Shown here in pieces: positions 54,725-64,000 of a DNA stretch of 64,000 nt. Position 1 is the stretch's first letter; each line of letters starts with the position of its first letter. A program made the position numbers and the translations under genes. The DNA is from Symsagittifera roscoffensis (lineage: Eukaryota > Xenacoelomorpha > Acoela > Convolutidae), in the NCBI RefSeq assembly GCF_963678635.1, contig NC_087071.1, positions 3,239,624 through 3,303,623 on the forward strand, written 5' to 3'. Under the pieces are notes generated by a model that did no database searches, was not told where the DNA came from, and saw only the letters and a list, made by a program, of their open reading frames with translations.

Positions 54725-56930
54725 ACATGGCGTCTGCCTTGAAAAAAACTACAATTTAGATACTCTCATAGATCACTTCAACCTTTTAGAACAAAGCAGT
54801 TTCAAAAACGTTTTTTTTTCAACGTTGGTTCTAAACATCTCACTGTTGTTACAGACACTATGCATGTGATCTGGTACAGATTTAGAAAGAGAAGATTGTG
54901 TCTCTGTTTTAACCGACTTTGTATGAGGTATGGAATTAATTCCTCATACACGAAGGACCGAATGCGCGAAAGTTTTGTCAACCAATCAGAGCTCAGCATT
55001 CAACAATTCAAACGAAATAAGCAATAAAATCAGAGTCTTGGACAATTTAAAGGGCGCTGATTGGTTGAGAATTTGCGCGCGTTCAGTCATTCGCCTATGA
55101 GAATAGCCCCCTGTTTGAGGCTCAGAGGCTAAATTAAATAGGGTATCAAAATCATAACTTTAAAATGGAATCAATAGGCAGCAAAAAAAAACATAACTTT
55201 TTATACAATTTAAATATCCGAATCACGAATGAAAACAGCTTTAAGATAATACCAATTTTGAACCTTTTGAACTTTGTTTTAAGTACCTAAAACGCGTGAA
55301 AAAACCTCATTAGTCTTTTGTTAATTTCTTTTTTTTTTCGTTCGTCATCGGGAAAAACAAACTGAGAATAATCAAACTTCCTTTTTTATCAAGAAAAACA
55401 GTAAGATACAAAACGCTTCCTTTTAGTTGACCTTTTCTTTTGATTGTTGAATTCACTATCACTAGCTAATTGAATTCAATTCAGTCTCAGAATCTCAGTC
55501 AATCTAATTCACCTTTTCAATTTGATTCACTGACTAAGATGCTATTGATAGTCAAAATAAATTGAAACTCCATTTTCCCTAATTTGACATTTTTATATCC
55601 GTAATTGAATCATAATGTCCCTCTGGAATTGCAATTTATATTTCATCATTAAGAAAAAAAACGATCTCCTTCTATAAATAAACACTGTACTGTAAATTAC
55701 AAAATCTTAAACTCACTGACTTTATAAGGTAAGTAATCAGATCATTTCATCAATGAACCCATCTTATAAAATATAATTTCATAAAAAGTTTCACAATAAC
55801 GTCTTCATGTCTTTAGATCTATATCTTTAGGGTAAACGTCTTTTGTTACAACGCCAATAATTGCTTTCTATTGTTTTTATTCACAGCTTTCTAATAACCA
55901 ATATTTCAGCAATGAGATAAAAAAATCGTTGCTTGAATCGACTGGAGCCAGCAACAGCGCTTTTTTCAAAACTTTTCTCAAAAAGCTCTTTTTTCTGTTA
56001 TTCAATTTCGTCATACAAAATTTCATGAAGTTATAAAAGTTTTTATGACCCATCCATACTTCAGCACAGAAATATACAGTAATCTAGTTTGCCCTCAAAA
56101 CTGCGCAATAAAATTTGACTAAGCCGAAAAAACAAATTGTTTTGAAAGTTTGAAAAATAAAAAAATGTAGAAAAAATCACGCAAAATCATACTTGGTAAA
56201 TTTACAAATTACTGAACTTTGAGTTATAAGAAAAAACTGTTTAAATTAGAACAAAACCCATGCTTTAAAAAGTCAGCCAATAAAAAAAAAATACTTGTTT
56301 AAAAATAAACGGACAATGAACCAACAGAAACTAGGACGAAAACCATGAAGCCGAAAAAAAATCATAAAAACTAATTACAACCTGAAACAGTCTTTAGCTA
56401 ATTACAACTTAAATGATAGTAGTTACATTTGAACTTCAAGATTTTGAGAGTGCCATAAGTGATATTTACCATTCCTACTTAAAAAAAACATTCTGAAAAC
56501 AAAGTTGTTTACGGGAGAAAAGTCTAGTCCGCAAGGATAACGAAGTGGTAACAGAGCCGAAAATAGTTATCGAGACACCTGTTTAGCCAAAAATAAAGGT
56601 TTTCAGAAAAAAATGCTTTCTCCTCAAAAAACACACAAGCACAAGAAATTTATTCGCTCATCGATCGACACGATTGGAAGAAAGTATAGTATTAGTCAAA
56701 ACACTATAAAAAGCCGAAGGTGAATAAATTCAAAAGAAAAGAAAATTGAAACTATCCCAAATCCTAGTTCGTAAATTAACAACAAACGTAAGAAAACAAG
56801 GATAGCCGGCTGTGCAAGGGTTGTTAGGCTTTGAGCGAATCTGAACGAAAGCCTAAAAAAAATTACAATTGATAGTAAGAGTAGAATATGCAAAGAAACG
56901 ACAACGAATTTTGTCAAAAATTACTCAAAT
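54725..56930. other. AT-rich DNA with a small inverted repeat
   Basis: The sequence at about 54,945-55,005 is mirrored at 55,058-55,110 (GCTGATTGGTTGA...TGCGCGC on one side), suggesting a decayed foldback element. No supported gene. The first exon of SNAPC3 may lie here on the minus strand, unseen. Confidence 0.45.
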
Positions 56931-57180
56931 AATAAAAAAACGCTCGAAACTAAACCAAAAATCAAAAACCTGTGACCGGTTGTTCTCAAGATTTTTGGAA
57001 TTTTTAATAGGGTTCGAATCTCGACTGCAAAGGATTCAATATGATATATCACTCGACCCCTTCCGTCGATTATTGTTCCGACTTTTGAAGAAAACGGAAT
57101 ATTTAAGCTCGGTGTGGTTTTATTTATTCAGTCAATTTTCTCCGAACGAAACAACAGTTTTCAACAAAAAAAATTTCATA
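56931..57180 (+). repeat. Member of the AATATGATATATCACTC dispersed repeat family
   Basis: Shares with 45,604-45,845 and 62,450-62,890 the ordered words CGCTCGAAA, CCAAAAATCAAAAACC, TTCGAATC, TATGATATATCACTC and, after an insert, a segment near 57,590-57,670 (ACTAAAACAC...TCCTCCCCACTTTCAGTGG). Confidence 0.8.
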
Positions 57181-57800
57181 CCTCGTTGAAGATATTGACT
57201 TCCTGAGTTCAAATTTGAAACGATGTTATAGCTCCAATTTTTTAATAAAGTATTGGGGGTTTGAAAATTGCCAAATTGGCAATTTTCGGGACTAAATTAT
57301 GCGCACTTTGAAGAATTTGTTTATAATGCTGAGAACGTAACGCGAATTATTTATTCCTGGCGAATTATCCCGCACAACAAAATCATTCCAAAATGAAATG
57401 AGGCTAGTTAATCGATCGTATTAATTTTGTACAGCTTGAAAATTTACGCAAAAAATTGTCCAAAATTTATAGATTTTCAATATTTCCTTTTCTCAAAAAC
57501 TATTTGATATAAATTAGGGGACATTCGGAACATTGAGGGCTTTGCCCTGATGTACGAGCAGTCTTGCTGATTTATATACCTGATTTTACGTGGAAAACAA
57601 AAAGTATTAAAAAACTAAAACACTCGAACACAAAATTCCTCCCCACTTTCAGTGGTCGGATCAATAAGGAAAGTCTATAGATGTATACTAAGTGATTATT
57701 TAAGGTTAAGTAAGCTATTTCTCTCTTAAAAGAGCTCAATATGTAAATTGCAGTGCACGTGCGATTTGAACCCGCATTCACACGATTGCTGGGCACCATC

Positions 57801-59120
57801 ACTACCGATGCGCGACGACGCCACAATAATAAACTTATCCCATCCATAATCAGTTTTGTAACAGCAAAAGTTGATGCAACAATGAACTGCTTTTCTCTTT
57901 CATTTCAAAGTTTCTCTGCTAATTCTATTTCTCACAGTATCTTGTAGGTTTAAGAGTTCAGCTCTAACTGGGTCGTTGACAAAATATTTGTGCAGATTCG
58001 ATATGATTACGAATCCAATGTCAAATCTCTGGCTAATTTAACGTTGCCTTTTTCGCTGAATTCATGCCTTTCGAAGAAATCAGGGACATTTTGATTACTA
58101 GACGCTTTGCAACTTTTTGCCATAAGGCTGGCTGTTTTTCTGTACCTCTCCAGATAATGAGTCAACTTTTCTTCAGACGTCTTTTTCACCCCTAGTTGCA
58201 TTAACTCTCACGATACCAGATCTTCAGTTACTTGACTTAACAGTTTAGTGACCACTGTTTTCTTTAAAGACGTAACCTCAACTGACGCTTGAGCCATTAC
58301 AAAACTTCCTGCAAAAACTGCGGTCAATACGCTGTAATGAGCGCTCAGAGTAGAACAATTTCTAAGAGCTGAAGAGTTATTTACCACGTCATCGTGTATC
58401 AAACTAACGGCATGGATCATATCGCATATTTAAGCAAGTTTAAGCTGGTTTGGATGAAGGCTAAAATTAGTGGAACTTATTGTCATTACAGCACATAAAT
58501 ACAAGAGATAACAGACGAGTCCTAAAAAACTTCAATACGCTCCGAAAAGCCAGCCTGATGATTTCAATTAAATGAGCCTTATCCATATGATTCAGTTAAC
58601 TAAAGTAGCTTTGAAATCCGTCTACTTTTTCTGGTTAACTGGTAACTAACTTATGATCCAATGCTTTTCGAAAATTTCAATCACAATATCTGTAGAATTT
58701 CATATTTGTGTTCCTAAAGGATATTTTGTGCTTCGTTAAATTATCATAACAACTCGATTTAGTTTTTCGCTATTTTGCACCGGTTACCCCTTTTTTCTAT
58801 ACTATTGTCAATATTTTCCGGTATGTTCACTTTTAGTACTATGAGATAATTAAAAGCAAAGATTGAGAGTTGGATTTGAAAAAGCACGGCAGCTAGCCGA
58901 AAAAAAAACATGACGAAAGCCAATGAGTCGAAAAAAATGGAAACAACAATATGAACCAAAAAAATTTGTATGTTTGACTCAAGTGAAAATCAACCTGAGG
59001 AAAACTGGCCAAAAAATGCAACTTGCAGTGTTAAAACTATATTCAAACAAAGTTTACCAGCGGTAACTAAGCAGACAATACTTGGGTAGTTGACTGTTGA
59101 GTCGAAAAACAAACTTGTCA
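57801..59120 (-). repeat. Tandem segmental duplication around the PDSS1-like copies, unit 1
   Basis: Homology to 60,080-61,655 extends beyond the coding part on both sides: downstream through AACTTATCCCATCCATAATCAG and upstream through TGACGAAAGCCAATGAGTCG and GTTGAGTCGAAAAACAAACTTGTCA. Both units have the same orientation, so a retrocopy or gene was duplicated together with its flanks. Confidence 0.85.
57850..58730 (-). pseudogene. Polyprenyl diphosphate synthase (PDSS1-type) pseudogene, copy 1
   Basis: The functional enzyme makes the polyprenyl tail of ubiquinone. Minus-strand pieces at 58,208-58,420 (HAVSLIHDDVVNNSS, TKLLSQVTEDLVS) and 58,007-58,201 (MQLGVKKTSEEKLTHYLE, KTASLMAKSCKAS) match copy 2 and the family. 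The first Asp-rich motif reads DDVVN, so its last Asp is lost. A stop separates the pieces. A deletion joins FFERHE to FSEKGNVKLARDL and so removes the second Asp-rich motif. Decayed homology to the 5' part continues to about 58,730. It cannot encode an active enzyme. No introns interrupt it. Confidence 0.85.
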
Positions 59121-60079
59121 CAAACTCTGTCAAAAAATGAAATGCGAAAGTTCCTAAATGTAATCAAAAACAAACAATTAATTATTGCAATCAAATAAAT
59201 TGCATATTCAAGGGGAACGCTCGGGGGTAAATAGGCCCTATATGCTATTTGCTATAGTATAAGATCAAAATGAAAGAAAAGAAATTGAAAAACAAAATGT
59301 CAAAAAAAAGAATGCAAAAATTACAAACAATTGCCCCAAAAAGTCTTTGGTTCTTCGAAAAATCTCAGCCATACTGCACACAACTGGATCCCATGCAACA
59401 CTTTCCGCCACATTTTTTGTATACAAAACAGTTGAGTCAAATTTGCAAAAAAAATTAAGGGAGAACTATCAATTTTTTCGAAAGTTTTCTGACATATTAA
59501 AACAATACGCTGAACCATCAACTTGAAACGAAAACACTGAAACAGAAATTGCTCAAACCTAAATCACATTGAACTAATTAAAACTAAAACTACTTCCACA
59601 GACTTAAAGAACAAAGAAATCAGAAACGAAACATCCAAAAAAAACTGAAAATTTAATGCTAGAAAAATGTCTAAGAGAAAGTTTCAAAAAAAACTTTTTT
59701 TCTAACAGAAAATTTCAGCACCTGCCAAAACTAGAAAACTATGAACTACATTTACCCTCATGAAAAAGAAAAGAGTATTCAAAAAGTATACCAAAAATAC
59801 AGAAATAATTCACTCAGCAAGAAAGCCGACCAAAATTGGGACGAAATCAACAAAGCCGACAAAATATCAAAATATCTTAAAAAAATTCAGTTGTAAAACA
59901 AGACAAATCTTTAAATTAGTTGTTGAGCTACAGCTATTAGACGCGAAACTTGGGTAGAAATGAAAATGCAGATGACCAAATTCCAGTCATCCTGTAAACA
60001 AAGTTGTTTACGGGGGAAAAAGTCTAGTACCCGATTGCGATACACGTGCTTATGGCAGGGTAAAAATATTGTAAATTTA
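59121..60079. other. Spacer between the two PDSS1-like units
   Basis: AT-rich, Lys-coding open frames without recognisable product. The word GTTTACGGGGGAAAAAGTCTA (60,006) recurs at 56,511 with small changes, so a short repeat borders unit 2. Confidence 0.45.
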
Positions 60080-61655
60080 TCCCAGCCACAATCAGGTTTG
60101 TATTTGCAGAAATTATGCAACATTAATTGTTTTTCTATCTCACTTCAAAGTTTCCATTTTTTCTTTACTAATTCTATTAATTATAGAATCTTGTAGGTAG
60201 AATTGTAGGTTTAAGAGTTCAGTTCTAACTGGGTCGTCGCCAAAATATTTTTGAGTCAATTGCTGTGCAGATTCGATATGATTATGAATCATTACTTCAG
60301 TCTCTTGCACGCCAGACGAATCTAATGTCAAGTCTCTGGCTAATTTAACGTCGCCTTTTTCGCCAAACTGGCGCATAATAAGAAAATTGAGGTCATTGCG
60401 TTCGAACGCTGCGAAAAAAACAGGCGCAGTAGCGAGACCAGAGGCAAGATCTGCGTTTGTCGGTTTATCCGACTTAGAAGCTGCACCGACAAAATCAACG
60501 ATGTCATCGGCTAATTGAAAAGCTAATCCAATGTTTTTACCGATTTGGAAGCACACGCTTCATGTCTTTCGAAGAAATCAGAGGCATTTAGAATACTAGA
60601 CGCTTTGCAACATTGTGCCATTAAGCTGGCTGTTTTTTTGTACGACTTGTCAAGATAATGAGTTAAGCTTTCTTCAGACGTCTTTTTCACTCCTAGTTGC
60701 ATTAATTCTCCCGAAACCAGATCTTCAGTCACTTGACTTAACAATTTAGTGACCACTATATTCTTCAAAGAAGCCACCTCAACTAACGCTTGAGCGATTA
60801 CAAAGCGTCCAGCAAAGACTGCTGTCGATTCACCGTAATAAGCCCTTAGAGATGGACAATTTCTACGAATTGAAGAGTTATCGACCAACGTCATCGTGTA
60901 TCAAACTAGCGACATGGATCATTTCGGTTATATAAGCCAATTTAAGCTGATTTGGCTGAAGGCTAATTTTTTTGGAAGTTATTGTCATTGAATTACAGCA
61001 CATAGACACAAGGGACACTAGACGTCGTCTGAAAAACTTCCCTTTGCCCTGAAAAGCATCCCTGGAGACTTCATTTAAATAAGACTTATCCAGATGATTC
61101 AGTGAACTAAGGTAGCTTTGAAATCCATCTATTTTTTCTTCTAGATAACTGGTAACTGACATATGATCCAATGCATTTCGGGAAACTAAACAACAATGTC
61201 TGAAGAATTGCAAATTGTGTTCCAAAATGATATTTTATACTTCGCAAAATTCTCATACTACAACTCATATAACAACTCAATATTAACACAACTGATTTTT
61301 CTTATTAATATGAATTTTTAACGGCATAGTCAAGCTTTTTTTGCAGCGGTTACCCTATTCTATCTATTGTCAATACTTTCCCGTTATGTTCACTTTTAGT
61401 ACTACGAGATGCTTAAAAGCAGATCTTGAGAATTAATTTTGATACAACAAAAGAACGCAGCTAGCCGAAAGAAAACATGACGAAAGCCAATGAGTCGAAA
61501 AAAAATGAGTTTGTCTCGAGTGAAGCTCAACCTGAGGAAAAATGCCGAGAAATGCAATTTGTAGTGTTACAACTATATTGAAACAACATTTAACAAGCGT
61601 TAATTAAGCAGACATTACTTAGGTAGTTGACAGTTGAGCCGAAAAACAAACTTGT
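60080..61655 (-). repeat. Tandem segmental duplication around the PDSS1-like copies, unit 2
   Basis: The partner of 57,801-59,120. It preserves the central coding part that unit 1 has lost, so it is closer to the ancestral state. Confidence 0.85.
60140..61225 (-). pseudogene. Polyprenyl diphosphate synthase (PDSS1-type) pseudogene, copy 2
   Basis: Homologue of the catalytic subunit of decaprenyl/solanesyl diphosphate synthase of ubiquinone synthesis. Three minus-strand pieces in different frames are collinear with the family: 60,878-61,225 (FQGKGKFFRRRLVSL, EMIHVASLIHDDV), 60,523-60,894 (TKLLSQVTEDLVSGELMQLG, KKTASLMAQCCKAS) and 60,140-60,556 (GKNIGLAFQLADDIVDF, KPTNADLASGLATAP, ending KEKMETLK). 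Frame breaks fall right at the first Asp-rich motif (near 60,885) and at about 60,540; otherwise both Asp-rich motifs are present. About 360 codons run without an intron, unlike the intron-dense SNAPC3 next door, which suggests a retrocopy. Two single-base errors in the assembly could also explain the breaks. Confidence 0.88.
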
Positions 61656-64000
61656 CATAAAAAAATCTGGGCCAAAGATGTCTGTAACAAGTAATTAAAC
61701 TCACCAATACCACTAGAACACAAGCAGATTTTTTAAAAAAAATTAGCCCTTCAAACGACATGTCATGAGGCAACTAAACCGATATAACACAACAAAATCA
61801 TAGGTGTTAAATTTAGACATTACAGGAAACACCAAAATGAAGTTCATTTATAAAAAAAGCTTAGATCAGAAGAAAAATTCATACTTTGTGAATTAAGCCA
61901 ATTAAAACAGTTAAATGATAGCGCAAAACCATAAACATTTCCTTGAGTCTTTCAAAAAGAAAAAATCAAATCTAACATCTTTTTCCTCCCAAGACTTTTG
62001 ATTTATTTTCAAGTTCAGTTCATTTCCTTAGTTAAGTAAAGCAAACTCGACTATCGAACAGCGAGAGTAGAAAAGCCACAAAAACGTGATCAACTTCTAA
62101 TTGCAAAAAAGAAATTGAATTATCAGATTTCCCAGTCAAGCAAAAATTTTACCTATTCATCCAGTTTTCTCAAATAAGATTAATTTTATCAAAAAAGTGT
62201 CAATCATAAATTGCTCTAGGAATTCAATTAGCTTTAAAGCCATCGATTTTTTTCTTGGAAATTCGACAGTTCAGATTTTAAAAAAACAAGTGTTTTTTTT
62301 TCCTGTTTACTTGGGTTCATTGAAACTTTTCCAAATGTTGGTTGACTATGTTTTCGAACTTTTAAAGTGTTTTAGTTCCAAAATGACGCTAAAAAAACAA
62401 TTTTACAAAAATTAAACCTAAGTTAAACGATTATATTTCTATAATAAGCCTGCTCACTCGCTTTACTAAATCAAAGTTGTACTAAAACTCAAAAAAAGAT
62501 GCAGTTTTTCTCGACAATGGGACAACTTTTTGAAGTCTTTTAATTTCGTTCGAATCAGGACTGTAAAAACGTTTAATATGATATATCACTCCAACCGTTC
62601 CAATGATTTATAGTTTCAACTGCTTGAAAAACAGAACAAGCCTGATCGCGCTCTTTATTCGCTCAAAATTAGACCAAAAATCAAAAACTTCAAGCGAATT
62701 TTTCTCGACCCTGAGAATGCTTTTTTTAGAAATTTTTAAATGTTCAAATTACACCTAAAAAGGCTTTTAACTGATAATATCACTCAACATATTCCGATGA
62801 TTATTTGTGGTGCATGATATGCGCTGTTACCAAAAAAACTAAAACATACCCCAATACAAAGTACCTCCCTACTTTTAATGTTGAGAACAAAAAAATTTGA
62901 AAAGAAAGTTTAATAGAATCCATATTATTACAAATGTAAATGAAAAGTGGTTCTCGAAAAGCGTTATCTAAATGAAACATAATTTCTCCATCTAACAACT
63001 CATCTGATTAATTGTTTACAAATAAAAAATCTATGTTCCTTTTTGATAACGACTGCTTATCGCTTGAGTGAAAAAATAGCTTCAATTTAGTTTTCAAAAT
63101 CAAGCTGAAAGCGCGTCAATATGATATCATACTCAATGCCTCAAAGCGTTCTTATAAAAAACCAAATAACGAGATACACAACCACTTTATGTAAATATTT
63201 CAATTGAATTTCTTAGAACAACACGATTTCTTGTATCATTGTGAGGTATCAGAGTCCATGGAATATATATAATTTTAGTTGAAATTTTCATAGAAAAAAG
63301 AGAAATTTTCTGAGATAGCAAAATTTTGAAATAATTTTAAAAAAACTTTCCCTCCACCAGCTATGCAGGTTACAAAGTGGTATACTTCGCTTATAGTAGC
63401 GTAACAATTAGAACAAATAGCCTGCCTCAACTCAATCTGGAACAATTTCTGAGCCTAACGCGTTGTAGAAAGAAATATATCGCGCGTTAATTGTCCCATA
63501 TTTTCAAATTGACTATGTTCAAACCACTGTAATTTACCGAATCATGTACAAACTGAGAACTCTTGTGATATGGCTTCTTAGACAGTCGAATTTTGTCTGA
63601 AAAAAAAACACTCCGAGCACAAAAATTCCGTCACTTTCCTCGAAAACCTGAACAACAATTAAAATTCTTCGCTGAGATTATAAAACATTGGAAATTAATA
63701 AGCACCTCTTTTTATCAAGACATCATTTTTTAAAACAAGCAGCTGATATGCCATTTCGGTTTTTCACCTTATCAACAGATAATTATTACTTGAAATCATT
63801 ACTTTTATGATGCCCGAGATGTTTTAACTGTTTCAAGTTTTGCCGAAAAATGATTTTTTGATAATTCCATTTTGTGGTAAATTTAAGTTCAACAATGTTT
63901 TCAGGCTTTACTGTGTTTTCATCCACTTGAAGACCTTCAAAAATAGATTTCAAATGATTTAGTGGGACCGCTTATCTAAAGGAGCTTTTCAAATGGGACC
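61656..64000. other. AT-rich DNA with dispersed repeats, no gene visible
   Basis: Contains two adjoining members of the AATATGATATATCACTC family (62,450-62,890) and a related word at 63,118. At 63,470-63,680 lies a diverged copy of the 41,290-41,660 repeat. No coding exon is supported. Confidence 0.55.
62450..62890 (+). repeat. Two adjoining copies of the AATATGATATATCACTC repeat family
   Basis: One unit starts GCCTGCTCACTCGC (62,449) and contains TTAATATGATATATCACTC (62,575). The next starts GCCTGATCGCGCTC (62,640) and ends with AAAGTACCTCCC...TTAATG (62,860-62,881). The order of words matches 45,604-45,845. Confidence 0.8.

Noticed and set aside
56869-57189. 106-codon open frame on the + strand
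   Set aside because: It lies within the AATATGATATATCACTC dispersed repeat and is not open in the other members.
57748-57840. Possible tRNA gene on the minus strand (GGTTCAAATC B-box-like word and CGCATCGGTAGTG)
   Set aside because: The T arm pairs at only three of five positions and no anticodon arm closes. It lies at the edge of the PDSS1-like duplication unit and is better seen as degenerate repeat DNA.

Overview
The window is AT-rich metazoan DNA, most likely from an invertebrate. It carries spliced genes with GT-AG introns plus one GC-AG intron, a CR1/L2-like LINE, tRNA-derived SINE-like sequence, MITE and foldback elements, and Ty3/Gypsy retroelements, one of them with an envelope gene. 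Nothing bacterial is present. The species cannot be named from what is visible.

Positions 1 to about 12,480 hold the 3' portion of a large env-bearing Ty3/Gypsy retroelement on the + strand; its gag, protease and 5' LTR lie left of the window. Pol gives reverse transcriptase/RNase H (24-2339) and integrase (2282-4072), separated by a frame break at a run of C. After pol come two very hydrophobic small proteins, a Pro/Ser/Thr-rich reading frame interrupted by TAA codons (to 6223), an envelope-like glycoprotein with a signal peptide (from 6211), and a last large protein of unknown function (8825-10471). Consecutive frames overlap by ATGA or a few bases. LYPTL and PTAP motifs, which in retroviruses recruit the budding machinery, lie in the proposed cytoplasmic parts. 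This accessory cassette is the most unusual content of the window.

Positions 12,481-34,300 are gene-poor: a recent 2,918-bp tandem duplication (13,601-19,435), a foldback element (22,661-23,388), a 223-bp MITE, and an older diverged direct duplication (about 26.2-29.5 and 29.5-34.3 kb). Positions 34.8-37.2 kb show two phase-compatible exon candidates of an unidentified + strand gene, with a decayed LINE in the intron between them.

Positions 44,350-53,509 on the minus strand hold seven exons that splice in one frame into most of SNAPC3, the snRNA-activating protein complex subunit 3. Every exon is short and most are hidden among spurious ORFs. Its introns have collected minisatellites (two of which reach a splice site), a 5'-truncated Ty3/Gypsy remnant with an LTR containing a CRE, a SINE and a MITE. 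The first and last exons were not found.

Positions 57.8-61.7 kb hold two tandem, intronless, broken copies of a trans-polyprenyl diphosphate synthase gene (PDSS1 type). Together with SNAPC3 they are the only recognisable host gene sequences. The rest is dispersed repeats and AT-rich DNA with no gene that I can support.
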